IMG/VR virus record: IMGVR_UViG_3300030329_002338
Location: 1-60,605 of that record
From: a virus
Length of the DNA: 60,605 nt
Direction: 5' to 3' (one strand)
The first letter of the stretch is position 1, and every line of letters begins with the position of its first letter. Both the position numbers and the translations under genes were made by a program. Below are positions 36,937-44,383 of the stretch, piece after piece. The notes beneath the pieces are model-generated. The model ran no database searches, had not been told where the DNA came from, and saw nothing but the letters and a program-made list of their open reading frames with translations.

Positions 36937-36965
36937 ATAATAACATAAGATTGGAGAAATGTCAA
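36937..36965 (-). promoter_or_regulatory. Minus-strand promoter of the virion operon
   Basis: On the minus strand TTGACA (36965-36960) is consensus, followed by a 17-base spacer and TATTAT (36942-36937). The start site would be near 36930, about 38 bases before the small terminase ATG. This is the obvious promoter for the long structural operon, and one polymerase bound here excludes the plus-strand promoter. Confidence 0.7.
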
Positions 36966-37201
36966 TGCCTAAATACAATGATATGGTACACAAGCGTGTT
37001 CATATACATAAATCTACTTCTATGCTCTTAAGTACTATGTCAGAGCTTATGGGTGAATCATATAGAGATACCTTTGAAGCGGCCTTATTGTATGGACTTG
37101 CATACATGAATGAATATAACAATATGCATATGACTCAATGGCTAGATGAAGTTAAGCTACCTAAAATAGAAGATGTTGACAAATTTATCAAAGTCAGTTA
37201 A
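36959..37201 (+). CDS. Small protein, possible DNA-binding regulator, 80 aa
   Basis: First gene of the plus-strand group. The N-terminal strand and helix (VHKRVHIHKSTSMLLSTM) followed by a second helix (ESYRDTFEAALLYGLAYMNE) resemble a ribbon-helix-helix arrangement, which would suit a regulator of the adjoining promoter pair. ATG 36959 and ATG 36965 are both possible; GGAG spacing favours the second. Role is inference from position. Confidence 0.55.
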   Translation: MSMPKYNDMVHKRVHIHKSTSMLLSTMSELMGESYRDTFEAALLYGLAYMNEYNNMHMTQWLDEVKLPKIEDVDKFIKVS

Positions 37202-37211
37202 AATGTAAATA

Positions 37212-38126
37212 ATGGCTACACCAACATTACTCAACCAAGGCAAAGCTGGTTATAGATCAGAAAAAGAAATATATGATATTCTGAAACAAGCAGGATTTAA
37301 AGGTAAAGATCTCGAATATGCTTTTAAAATTGCATATGCAGAATCTATGCATCAACCTCTTATTACAAACGAAACTACGTATGTCACAGATGGACAAGGT
37401 AATAATGTTCCTGTACCCGGAAGAATTTCTTACGGACTTTTTCAAATAACTCAACCTCTTTTAGAAGATTATTACAATGATTATATAGGTGAAGAGAAAA
37501 ATGTACACGAAAAAAGTATAGAAGACTGGGATGAAAGTGAATTAAGAGAATTTCTAGATCCTTTAAATATAGCTAAATTTACTAAGTACGTTGTAGATAA
37601 ACTAGGTTGGACTCCTTGGGCAACTGATACTATGTTAGAAAATCTTAAAGGAGACGCTGATACCCCTTCAAAAGAATTTCGACATAAAGGTCCAGAAGGG
37701 GCTTATGCTCATAGTCAAAAAATAGATATGGGTGATGGAATAGATTACCCTGCAGCTTACAGAAATTTAATAGAGAAGATGGAAGTAGCTACAACAAAGT
37801 TCGCTCAAATAGAAGGAACAGAATATAATTTAGGATTACAGAATTTTCCACTTTCTGACAAAGGATATACGTTCAAAACAAAATACCCTAATCAAGCCGA
37901 ATTTGATACATATATGACAGAGAACACAAAAACAGAAATTCCAACTGCGCTCAAACCCCCAATGTTCCCCTCTCAACAAGAGTATGAGAGTACTGTAAGA
38001 AAAAGAACTTCTGATGTTTTAGCTACAGGAACAGACCAAGTAGAGACAGATAGGTTTAAGCCTAAGTTCATGGATCCAAAACCGCAAGGTGGTGCAATTG
38101 GTGCACGACAGAATATGGTACAATAG
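37212..38126 (+). CDS. Lysozyme-like/lytic transglycosylase (SLT-like) protein
   Basis: The N-terminal 150 residues look like a lysozyme-fold domain: FKIAYAESMHQPLI with a candidate catalytic Glu44, ISYGLFQIT (residues 72-80) and KLGWTPWAT near 136, the three landmarks of SLT-like enzymes. The C-terminal half is polar without a signal peptide or membrane helix. It could be virion-borne and open the wall during DNA entry, or act in lysis. It is the first large gene of the plus-strand group. Confidence 0.72.
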   Translation: MATPTLLNQGKAGYRSEKEIYDILKQAGFKGKDLEYAFKIAYAESMHQPLITNETTYVTDGQGNNVPVPGRISYGLFQITQPLLEDYYNDYIGEEKNVHEKSIEDWDESELREFLDPLNIAKFTKYVVDKLGWTPWATDTMLENLKGDADTPSKEFRHKGPEGAYAHSQKIDMGDGIDYPAAYRNLIEKMEVATTKFAQIEGTEYNLGLQNFPLSDKGYTFKTKYPNQAEFDTYMTENTKTEIPTALKPPMFPSQQEYESTVRKRTSDVLATGTDQVETDRFKPKFMDPKPQGGAIGARQNMVQ

Positions 38127-38131
38127 TGTTT

Positions 38132-38416
38132 ATGAAGAAAAACGTCTGTCCAGTATGTGAAGGCCATCTCGTATTCGAGCCCGGACATATGAGCTACAAT
38201 AACCAAGGTATGTTTTTAATTCATGCGGAGAACCGCATCGTTTGCCTTATGTGTGCTCGATACCGTTACTTAGATGAATACAAGGGCTGTCAAGCGGTGA
38301 TGGGCCGAACCTCTGCTCTCCCACACTACGTGTTAGAATATGCTCCAGAAGGTGCTAAAGAACAAACCGCTGCTGCCGAGCGCAGAGCACAATATCTATT
38401 GACAAAATCCCCCTAA
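38132..38416 (+). CDS. Zinc-ribbon protein, 94 aa
   Basis: CPVC at the N-terminus (MKKNVCPVCEGH) and CLMC in the middle make a CxxC-CxxC zinc site; the rest is charged with a helical tail. The GTG at 38126 would add two residues; ATG 38132 is preferred. Function unknown; small zinc proteins of this kind often bind nucleic acid or host polymerase. Confidence 0.6.
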   Translation: MKKNVCPVCEGHLVFEPGHMSYNNQGMFLIHAENRIVCLMCARYRYLDEYKGCQAVMGRTSALPHYVLEYAPEGAKEQTAAAERRAQYLLTKSP

Positions 38417-38427
38417 TTTGTTATAAT
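38399..38427 (+). promoter_or_regulatory. Perfect consensus sigma-70 promoter
   Basis: TTGACA (38399-38404), exactly 17 bases, TATAAT (38422-38427): both boxes and the spacer are ideal. It overlaps the end of the zinc-ribbon gene and reads into 38468 with an AATCGGAGGATA ribosome site. It is the strongest promoter seen in the window. Confidence 0.85.
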
Positions 38428-38467
38428 GAAAATGACAAGATACCGGCAATAATCGGAGGATATACTT

Positions 38468-38665
38468 ATGTCTGAAACTTCAGAACAGCGCAAAGCACAA
38501 GATAGATACATTACAGATCTACGTGCTAAACACATGGCTGAACAACGTAATAAAATCGATGGTATGAGAAGCGGAGCAACTGAGAAAATTGCTCAGATGC
38601 GAGCAGATTCTTTTGACCGTGTTATCAATGCCAAAGTAGCGAAAGGCAAGAAAAAAGGCAAGTAA
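38468..38665 (+). CDS. Small basic helical protein, 65 aa
   Basis: Directly behind the consensus promoter and a GGAGGA ribosome site. The product is a charged helix throughout with a lysine-rich end (AKVAKGKKKGK). High expression is expected. A small nucleic-acid-binding or scaffold-like protein is possible; no family recognised. Confidence 0.65.
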   Translation: MSETSEQRKAQDRYITDLRAKHMAEQRNKIDGMRSGATEKIAQMRADSFDRVINAKVAKGKKKGK

Positions 38666-38670
38666 GTGTG

Positions 38671-39081
38671 ATGGACTTCAGCAATATAAAAGTATCTATT
38701 GGTATTGTCGTTGCAATAATCGCCCAAGCCTTTGGAATAATCTGGTATGTTGCACAGCTTGATTCAACAGTTGGAAACCTTAGCACGACTGTTGACACTA
38801 TTCAAGAAGAAAAAACCACTGTTGATGTCGCAGTGTTACAAAATGACATCGAAGCTCTCAAGGAAAAGATTGCCATGGCTGAAGAGTTTGACTCATCTGA
38901 TCTTGAGGAAGCCGTTGAAGAACTTGAAGATAAGGTAGCTGACTTAGAGACTAAAGATGCTATTATCGAGAACGAAATGAGAACTATAATGTCTGACCAT
39001 ATGAGCTTTAATAAAGCACTAGAAGATATGGGGAAATCTGGTTATTCAGATAATAGACAGTATGGCAATTATAATGACTAA
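38671..39081 (+). CDS. Membrane-anchored coiled-coil protein, 136 aa
   Basis: An N-terminal membrane helix (SIGIVVAIIAQAFGIIWYVA) is followed by a long acidic coiled coil (residues 45-110, for example DLEEAVEELEDKVADLETK). This is the layout of inner-membrane spanins and of some lysis-timing proteins. A GTG two codons upstream (38668) is an alternative start. It sits before two further membrane-associated genes. Confidence 0.6.
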   Translation: MDFSNIKVSIGIVVAIIAQAFGIIWYVAQLDSTVGNLSTTVDTIQEEKTTVDVAVLQNDIEALKEKIAMAEEFDSSDLEEAVEELEDKVADLETKDAIIENEMRTIMSDHMSFNKALEDMGKSGYSDNRQYGNYND

Positions 39082-39094
39082 GGGGGAACTATGA

Positions 39095-40057
39095 ATGAAG
39101 TTTTTGAAAAGGTTGTTTACAATACCTAACATCCGGTTACCGGCGATTAAGTTTAAATCAAGGGATTGGCAAACACCAAAAGTAGACGTAGGTATGCCCA
39201 ACGTCATGAATGTAGGAAAGGTTCCTGATATTAAAGTTCCAAGTTTAAAAGGTACTAGAATTGTAGGTGGTGTATGGAAAGTAGGTACATTTGGTGTCAT
39301 TATTGGTATCCTTGTTACAGGATTCGCAATTGGTACCGCGATCAAAGGACTGAACGCAGCTCCGATATGGCCTGAACCAGCTAGCTACAACGCAGCCGCT
39401 ATTGAACCAGACCGAACCCTTCAAGTAGGTAACGAGTGGGTATTTGCTGATAACACCCCCGCTGAGGAGCGTGAGCTTCAAACTCACACGCTACAGCTAA
39501 ACATGTCTGGTGCGCGAGCCGCCGACATTACTATCTCTGGCCTAGAGATTGGTAAGGCTTCTGGTCTAACCGATGCAATTCAGATTATTGGTGCAGCATC
39601 AAATACATTGAGCTGTGATACGGTTATCATTGATAACGTAGAAGCCACAACATTTAACCTAGCAGCAACAAACGTGTATCAATTGAATATTACAAACGTA
39701 GCAGCTGATGGTCTTTCCATTGGGCCTACACTTTCTAGTACTCCAAAAGATGTCACAGTAACTTCTACTCGTGGTGCTGTAAAAATTCCGGGAGTCACTA
39801 ATGGTTCCTTCGACAAGATTGTTATCGATACGCAAACTGCAGACAGTTATTGCCGTACACTTACCCTCAGTAATATCTCCGCTTACGGTGGAGGGATTAA
39901 TCTCGACAATATGGAGATTGGCACTTTGACAATTCAAAATAGTAAGATTGGTGATGGTTCAGGAATTGACTCTCCAAGTTTCGTAATAGCAGCTACTACG
40001 TTAATACAGTCAATGACAGCAACAAACAACTATGAGGCCCCAATCACAGTCCAGTAG
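39095..40057 (+). CDS. Membrane-anchored beta-solenoid-like protein, 320 aa
   Basis: A basic N-terminus with short VP-rich repeats (TPKVDVGMPNV, VGKVPDIKVPS) precedes one membrane helix (GTFGVIIGILVTGFAIGTAI, residues 63-82). The rest, outside the membrane, has regularly spaced strands (TVIIDNVEAT, QLNITNVAADGLSIG, DKIVIDTQTA, TLTLSNISA, LTIQNSKIG) like a right-handed beta-helix. Such a surface-exposed solenoid made during infection could block other phages or bind the wall. Function unknown; the topology is what can be seen. Confidence 0.6.
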   Translation: MKFLKRLFTIPNIRLPAIKFKSRDWQTPKVDVGMPNVMNVGKVPDIKVPSLKGTRIVGGVWKVGTFGVIIGILVTGFAIGTAIKGLNAAPIWPEPASYNAAAIEPDRTLQVGNEWVFADNTPAEERELQTHTLQLNMSGARAADITISGLEIGKASGLTDAIQIIGAASNTLSCDTVIIDNVEATTFNLAATNVYQLNITNVAADGLSIGPTLSSTPKDVTVTSTRGAVKIPGVTNGSFDKIVIDTQTADSYCRTLTLSNISAYGGGINLDNMEIGTLTIQNSKIGDGSGIDSPSFVIAATTLIQSMTATNNYEAPITVQ

Positions 40058-40655
40058 GAGGATAAAATGGTTTCTTGCAATTGCGGCTGCTATGAGCCTG
40101 TTCGCACTGCTTCCGAGCGTCGTAAAATCGCCTTTAGCGGTCTTTCAACAAACGTACCCCAACCCGACTCCAGTATTAGTCGAGACGGTGGAGATGCATG
40201 GTTTGCAAGCCACGCCTGTTGCTCAGAGGGCGGTACCATCTGTACATGTGGAATCGATACCTCAGCAGTATGTCGTTGTTCTGGATAGGTGGGATTTTGC
40301 TATACATCTAGCAGAGACGAGTTGGAGACCGTACCTTGGGTGGTACGGCATGAGTAAGCATAAGGATGAAACAAGTGAGTTGTGGAGGTTCATTAGCTGT
40401 TTACATGATAGTGACCCTACAACTCCTTTAACTGTAAAGGCGGATACAGGAGATATCATAGGCATTTTCCAAGTAAACATAAGAGAGTACTTTTGGATGC
40501 TGAATTGGTATAATCCATATGAGATTGAGCAAAATATGCAATTAGGTTATTTGATTTGGCAACTCGACGGATGGGATGCATGGCCTAAAGAGTGTGCTCA
40601 GATAATAGAGGGAACTGACAGCAGCGTTCCAATCGAGTGGTTTAAAAATGACTGA
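40032..40655 (+). CDS. Secreted or anchored lysozyme-like protein, 207 aa
   Basis: An N-terminal signal-anchor (residues 11-30, KWFLAIAAAMSLFALLPSVV) is followed by a proline-rich linker and a lysozyme-fold domain: HLAETSW with candidate Glu95, DIIGIFQVN (141-149) and DGWDAWPKEC (179-188). It would act in the periplasm or wall as a transglycosylase/lysozyme-like hydrolase. It overlaps the previous gene by 26 bases. With the amidase this gives the phage at least two chemically different wall enzymes. Confidence 0.72.
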   Translation: MRPQSQSSRRIKWFLAIAAAMSLFALLPSVVKSPLAVFQQTYPNPTPVLVETVEMHGLQATPVAQRAVPSVHVESIPQQYVVVLDRWDFAIHLAETSWRPYLGWYGMSKHKDETSELWRFISCLHDSDPTTPLTVKADTGDIIGIFQVNIREYFWMLNWYNPYEIEQNMQLGYLIWQLDGWDAWPKECAQIIEGTDSSVPIEWFKND

Positions 40656-40950
40656 AGAACAAGAAGAAGTCAAAGAGGTTGTAGTCCCACAAGAGCCACC
40701 GCGTTCTGAGGGTACTACAATTACAGGTATCCAACTCTTAACTGGTATTATCTTCGTTCCTGTCGTGATGGTTTGGTTAGCATTAGGCGCAAGAATCATT
40801 TGGTCAGCTACTGAAAATCCAGAAACATTGAATTCTATTGAAGGGCTTCTCACAGCTTTGGCCGTGCTTTCGCTACCTGTGTCTGCTGGATTGGGAAAAC
40901 TCTTTGAGGCGTTTAGTCAAGAGGTAACGAGTAGACATAATGAAAAATGA
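40648..40950 (+). CDS. Two-helix membrane protein (possible holin), 100 aa
   Basis: After an acidic N-terminus come two hydrophobic segments (LLTGIIFVPVVMVWLALGA and LLTALAVLSLPVSAGLGKLF) and a polar tail. Size and topology suit a holin, and it directly follows the anchored lysozyme-like gene. The r1t-like holin on the other strand is the better match to a known family, so this may be a second or antagonistic holin. Confidence 0.55.
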   Translation: MTEEQEEVKEVVVPQEPPRSEGTTITGIQLLTGIIFVPVVMVWLALGARIIWSATENPETLNSIEGLLTALAVLSLPVSAGLGKLFEAFSQEVTSRHNEK

Positions 40951-41188
40951 GCTAGTTTTAATTGGTGCATTCATTCCTATTATCGCAACACTAGCTTCAG
41001 CTATTTACTACGTTGGCACAATATATGATACACTACAGTCACATGAAGCAGCTCTTCAGTATAAAGATGCACAAATTGTAGAAGTACAACAACGTATTCT
41101 ATATTTAGAAGAGGCTCTGGTAAACGTAGTGATAACCAGTGAAACAAATGAATACAGGTTAGATTTGATGGAGGAGATTTTCGACTAA
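40940..41188 (+). CDS. Membrane protein with coiled coil, 82 aa
   Basis: One N-terminal membrane helix (LVLIGAFIPIIATLASAIYYVG) and a coiled coil (QIVEVQQRILYLEEALVNVV). Same design as the protein at 38671. It overlaps both neighbours by a few bases. Spanin-like or holin-assisting role is possible. Confidence 0.55.
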   Translation: MKNELVLIGAFIPIIATLASAIYYVGTIYDTLQSHEAALQYKDAQIVEVQQRILYLEEALVNVVITSETNEYRLDLMEEIFD

Positions 41189-41610
41189 TGGAAAAGATAG
41201 AAGAGAACGGTGAAGTACTATTTGAGTATGATCCAACAGGACGTGTTGTAGATGCTGAGGTAGACGAAGACGGTTGGGAGCAAATGGTGTTTCCAGAGTG
41301 GCAGATGCGCTTTGACCCCTCCCTTGGATACGGTGTCACACGCATTAAAGACCGGGAGAGTTACGACAGTTGGAAAGCTGCCCGACCTGCTTGGGACGTA
41401 TATGACAATGATGAACGTATCCGACTAGGATTGGAACCCTTTAAAACTGTAGAAGAGCACGAAGCAGAAATGGCCGAACGATACGAAGCCGCTACTGCCG
41501 CTGGCGCTGCAGCTTGGGAAGCCTTCCTAGCAACCAAAGGTTTGAAAAACGACGGCAGTCCTGAAATGGCACAAGCTTGGATGGAATATGCCCGAATAAT
41601 GCAAAACTAG
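41188..41610 (+). CDS. Hypothetical acidic protein, 140 aa
   Basis: The start overlaps the upstream TAA (TAATG). The protein has a beta-rich first half (EVLFEYDPTGRVVDAEVD) and an alanine/glutamate-rich helical second half. It ends six bases before the tRNA. No family recognised. Confidence 0.6.
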   Translation: MEKIEENGEVLFEYDPTGRVVDAEVDEDGWEQMVFPEWQMRFDPSLGYGVTRIKDRESYDSWKAARPAWDVYDNDERIRLGLEPFKTVEEHEAEMAERYEAATAAGAAAWEAFLATKGLKNDGSPEMAQAWMEYARIMQN

Positions 41611-41616
41611 GAGCGA

Positions 41617-41692
41617 CGCGGGGTGGAGCAGTGGTAGCTCGTCAGGTTCATTGTCTGAAGGTCGTCAGGTTCGATTCCGGCCCCCGCTACCA
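41617..41692 (+). tRNA. tRNA-Met (CAT), initiator-like but atypical
   Basis: 76 bases with an encoded CCA end. The acceptor helix pairs GCGGGG-type bases with CCCCGC while C1 faces T72, the mismatch at 1-72 that marks bacterial initiators. The D stem is GAGC/GCTC, the anticodon CAT is at 41649-41651 in the loop TTCATTG, and the T loop is TTCGATT. Deviations from a standard fMet tRNA: the anticodon stem (TCAGG/TCTGA) lacks the three G-C pairs of initiators, position 37 is T rather than a purine, and the T stem has an extra A (GTCAGG against CCGGC). Overall similarity to bacterial fMet tRNA is still evident. Confidence 0.85.
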
Positions 41693-41697
41693 AACTA

Positions 41698-41874
41698 ATG
41701 AAATTACTTAAAGATTATTTTCCAATACCACTTATCCTCTTTGGGGGCATTATGGCTGATGTGTCCCAACACCTCTTTGAGGGTGTTATGACCATCCACA
41801 TAATCTCATGGACTTCCGTTGTTGTGGGAGTTATTGGGCTTGCACGAATTGTGTGGCAGGTAGTACGAAAATGA
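41698..41874 (+). CDS. Small two-helix membrane protein, 58 aa
   Basis: Starts five bases after the tRNA. Two hydrophobic stretches (YFPIPLILFGGIMADV and IISWTSVVVGVIGLARIVW) with charged ends make a small membrane hairpin. Its stop overlaps the kinase ATG (ATGA), a coupling junction that supports it as a gene. Function unknown; the size is holin-like. Confidence 0.6.
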   Translation: MKLLKDYFPIPLILFGGIMADVSQHLFEGVMTIHIISWTSVVVGVIGLARIVWQVVRK

Positions 41875-42395
41875 GGATAGCATTCTTTGGTTCCCCCGGC
41901 TGCGGTAAGTCAACATTGTCACGCCAGATGGCTGCACTGTACAGGGGAACTATGCTATCATTTGCAGCACCACTGAGAAAGTGTGTCAGTCAAACTTTCG
42001 ACATTCCGATGGAAGACTTGACCACAGTGCCGGAAAAATACAAGTGGCGGCAATTGTTGCAGTTTTGTGGCAACAGGATGCGAGATGTAGATGCGAACTA
42101 TTGGGTCGACATTATGGCCCGCACTATTGATAGCCACCCTCCAAGTACTCATATGTTTCTCGACGATGTTCGTTATCCTAATGAGTATGATCTATTGCGG
42201 AAGCGTGGTTTCGAGATGGTCCACGTCGGTTCCAATCCCAGTGTCACATCCAACGCGATCACAGCCGACGAAAGAAGAGATAGTAGCGAACAGCATTGGC
42301 GAGACTTCACAGAAGATTATTACGTTCCGTGGCGGCACGATAAAGCTATGAGATTACACAAATTGTGTGATATAAGAGAGAAAGTTCTTGTATGA
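41871..42395 (+). CDS. Deoxynucleoside monophosphate kinase-like P-loop protein
   Basis: The start at 41871 is chosen because it yields MRIAFFGSPGCGKST with the Walker A loop GSPGCGKS at residues 7-14 and overlaps the upstream stop; the longer open frame adds an unlikely cysteine-rich leader. HMFLDDVRYPNEYDLL near residue 95 matches the dNMP kinase family of T4 gp1 type (DDVRFPNE). It would phosphorylate dNMPs, many from degraded host DNA, for the polymerase. Works with the reductase. The 174-residue length is normal for short phage forms. Confidence 0.82.
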   Translation: MRIAFFGSPGCGKSTLSRQMAALYRGTMLSFAAPLRKCVSQTFDIPMEDLTTVPEKYKWRQLLQFCGNRMRDVDANYWVDIMARTIDSHPPSTHMFLDDVRYPNEYDLLRKRGFEMVHVGSNPSVTSNAITADERRDSSEQHWRDFTEDYYVPWRHDKAMRLHKLCDIREKVLV

Positions 42396-43102
42396 AAACA
42401 GTGTATTATCATCCTTGGCTTCGATGGCATGGAGCAGATAAACAAGAAGACCCTCTAGATAATCCACTTTTTATGGATGATGTATTTATTCCACCCACTA
42501 CCTACAAAAAGTACCTACAGAATATAAACTGGTGGGAAGGCCACAAATTTGCAACGTGTCCAGCAGTAACCCAGTATGTAACAAATACATTTGTATTCTA
42601 TTCACAAGTTCCCCTTCACTTTAAACTTAAAGAAGAAGAGGGAAGTAGTCAAGTAGAGCTTCTTCTTACTCCCGAAGAAAACCAATCTTTCCATACAGTT
42701 GTATTGGATGATGAGGTTATAGACGATAAACTTGTTATGCAATTTTCCCCACGTTATCTAATGTGGACCCCAGACAAAGATGTATGGCTAGAAGAGATAT
42801 CTATGGGGAACCCAATAGTACCCGGGATGTTCCCCTTGAGTAAGTGGCCCCGTTCAATAAATCAAACCTCGTTATCTACACGCGGACAGGAGATAAAGAT
42901 TAATCGCGGCGACCCGGTATTTGCAATACGATTTCCAGATGGAGGTGAAAAGTACAAACTTGTAAAGAAACGCCCAACAGAAGCAGAAAGCCTAGAACAA
43001 GAAAGATCTGTTCAATTAAAAGAATTCCTTCCAAAGTTCTCTTGGCCGCTTGCTATAAATAGAAAAGAAAAAAAGAAATGTCCATTCAGAAAGTTTTGGT
43101 GA
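42392..43102 (+). CDS. Conserved-looking hypothetical protein, 236 aa
   Basis: Overlaps the kinase stop by four bases. A mixed alpha/beta protein rich in aromatic and proline residues (YYHPWLRWHG, FSPRYLMWTPDKDVWLEE, GDPVFAIRFPDGG), ending with a basic KEKKKCPFRKFW tail. No catalytic motif stands out. Between two nucleotide/nucleic acid enzymes, so a role in nucleotide metabolism is possible but unproven. Confidence 0.6.
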   Translation: MKTVYYHPWLRWHGADKQEDPLDNPLFMDDVFIPPTTYKKYLQNINWWEGHKFATCPAVTQYVTNTFVFYSQVPLHFKLKEEEGSSQVELLLTPEENQSFHTVVLDDEVIDDKLVMQFSPRYLMWTPDKDVWLEEISMGNPIVPGMFPLSKWPRSINQTSLSTRGQEIKINRGDPVFAIRFPDGGEKYKLVKKRPTEAESLEQERSVQLKEFLPKFSWPLAINRKEKKKCPFRKFW

Positions 43103-43105
43103 TAT

Positions 43106-43450
43106 ATGTATAATTACAGAGTTTATTTAGAACGCGTCATCGACGGTGACACTTGCGACGTAACCATTGACTTGGGCTTCGACGTACAGATGAAACACCA
43201 GCGTATTCGATTTTTCGGCCTTAACACACCGGAGAGTCGCACAAGAGACCTCGAAGAAAAGGCCCGTGGGCTTGAAGCAAAAGAGTACACAAAGAAGATG
43301 CTGGAAGAAGCCGAAGAGATAATACTTATTTCGCACGAACGCGGCAAGTACGGCAGAATCTTGGGGGAACTCATATGCGATGGAGTCAACCTAAACGACA
43401 GCCTGATAGCCGACGGCCACGCCGTTCCCTACTTCGGTGGCAAACGATAA
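43106..43450 (+). CDS. Staphylococcal nuclease-like (SNase) endonuclease
   Basis: A compact OB-fold nuclease: VIDGDTCDV (residues 11-19), the RIRFFGLNTPESR block with the catalytic Arg (33-45), ERGKYGRILGE near 78 with Glu/Arg, and LNDSLIADGHAVPY at the end. These are the standard SNase motifs. At 114 residues it is a minimal domain with no signal peptide, so it probably acts inside the cell, degrading host nucleic acid or processing phage DNA. Confidence 0.9.
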   Translation: MYNYRVYLERVIDGDTCDVTIDLGFDVQMKHQRIRFFGLNTPESRTRDLEEKARGLEAKEYTKKMLEEAEEIILISHERGKYGRILGELICDGVNLNDSLIADGHAVPYFGGKR

Positions 43451-43569
43451 TGGCATAATTGTGCCAGTGCTAGAAAAAAAGTGAAATTTCTGGATCTGTC
43501 GAGTTACCTATTTTTCTTTTCTTCTTTTCGCTCCGGTACCCTACGCAATCCCGCCCGCCCGCCCCAGAT

Positions 43570-43722
43570 TTCGCATGGGCTAATAAAAAAAGTTAGCATG
43601 TGCTAATAAATAAAATTAGTATAGGCTAATGCTTGGCGTTAGCATGGGCTAATAATATTTGTTAGTGCTACCTAATAATAATTGTTAGCATGTACTAACA
43701 TTAAATGTTAGGGGTAAAGAAA
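43570..43722 (+). repeat. Left iteron array (23-bp period)
   Basis: Seven units start at 43570, 43593, 43616, 43639, 43662, 43685 and 43708, exactly 23 bp apart. The consensus is TTAGCATGNGCTAAT followed by an AT spacer; each core is an imperfect palindrome. The first is slightly changed (TTCGCATG...) and the last keeps only TTAG. Regular spacing of a palindromic core is typical of iterons bound by a replication initiator, partition protein or repressor. A C-rich run (CCCGCCCGCCCGCCCC) lies just before the array. Confidence 0.85.
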
Positions 43723-43747
43723 AGACCGGATGAGGGTAAGCATCCGG
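43714..43747 (-). terminator. Rho-independent terminator of the lone minus gene
   Basis: On the minus strand CCGGATG and CATCCGG (7 bp) close an 8-base loop and are followed by TCTTTTCTTT. It sits 17 bases past the stop of the 43764-44135 gene, so this gene is a separate transcription unit. Confidence 0.75.
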
Positions 43748-43763
43748 CCTTCGTTAGGACAGC

Positions 43764-44135
43764 CTAAGAATTTTTCTTAGCTTGCTTTTTTAGTTCGGCT
43801 CTTTCCTTCCTGACCGCCTCAAATGGAGACAATCCCAGAGTGGATACGTAAGCTTGCGCCAGTGGTGACAACTCTACCTCCTTAGCATTTTTGCCAAATT
43901 CCTTAGCGTGCGCCTCTGGGTTGAGTCTATCATCCCAATCCACCATGTACCGATTATCCCAATCAGCGATACCAGTTTTCTGGTCGTAGGAAGCATAGCC
44001 AAATTCCCTAGAGTACACAACATTTATGTCTTTATTATGTGCCCTCATGAATTCTTCCAGTGCCTCCGACTGCCACACGGAAACCTTGCCCCCATTCTTA
44101 ACAAAACCGATAACAATTTTTTTTGAGTTTGACAT
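43764..44135 (-). CDS. Lone minus-strand gene inside the iteron region, 123 aa
   Basis: It has its own promoter (44179-44208), a good ribosome site (AAAAGGAGAAATTA) and its own terminator. The protein starts with a strand-like KKIVIGFVKNGGKVSVW, then a helix (SEALEEFMRAHNKD), a DWDNRYMVDWDDRLNP motif and a basic C-terminal helix (VRKERAELKKQAKK). No family recognised. Flanked on both sides by the same 23-bp repeats, it is a natural candidate for an iteron-binding or origin regulator, but nothing in the sequence proves this. Confidence 0.7.
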   Translation of the reverse strand: MSNSKKIVIGFVKNGGKVSVWQSEALEEFMRAHNKDINVVYSREFGYASYDQKTGIADWDNRYMVDWDDRLNPEAHAKEFGKNAKEVELSPLAQAYVSTLGLSPFEAVRKERAELKKQAKKNS

Positions 44136-44178
44136 ATTAATTTCTCCTTTTCTGTCTACCCTTTATTACCCTATCCGT

Positions 44179-44208
44179 AGGATATGCGATCCGGATATAT
44201 CCCGTCAA
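44179..44208 (-). promoter_or_regulatory. Promoter of the lone minus gene
   Basis: On the minus strand TTGACG (44208-44203), an 18-base spacer containing the palindrome GGATATATCC, and TATCCT (44184-44179). The palindrome in the spacer is a possible operator. Confidence 0.5.
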
Positions 44209-44242
44209 ATCCAAAACCTACCTAAATCTACCACTAGTATTT

Positions 44243-44350
44243 TTAGCACATATGTTCTATTTTGTGTTAGCACACACTAATCTTTTTTATTAGCATACCC
44301 TAACTTCTTTTGTTAGTATGCCCTACTCTTTTTTGTTAGCCCACACATAC
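44243..44350 (+). repeat. Right iteron array (23/24-bp period)
   Basis: Five units start at 44243, 44267, 44290, 44313 and 44336 with cores such as TTAGCATACCCTAAC and TTAGCACACACTAAT, separated by T-rich spacers. They match the left array (TTAGCA...CTAAT) in core and period, so the two arrays belong to one system that brackets the lone minus gene. Confidence 0.8.
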
Positions 44351-44383
44351 ACCCTCCCCGCCCCCCACACCCGCACACGTATC

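Larger units (their letters stand above)
43451..43763. other. Gene-free stretch left of the lone minus gene
   Basis: Contains, in order, a weak hairpin TGGCA/TGCCA right after the SNase gene (43451-43466), a pyrimidine-rich tract, the C-rich run, the left iteron array and the minus-strand terminator. I see no coding sequence in it. Confidence 0.7.

Noticed and set aside
43570-43722. CRISPR array
   Set aside because: The period is only 23 bp with a 15-bp core, the spacers are short AT strings, and there are no cas genes; iterons explain it better.
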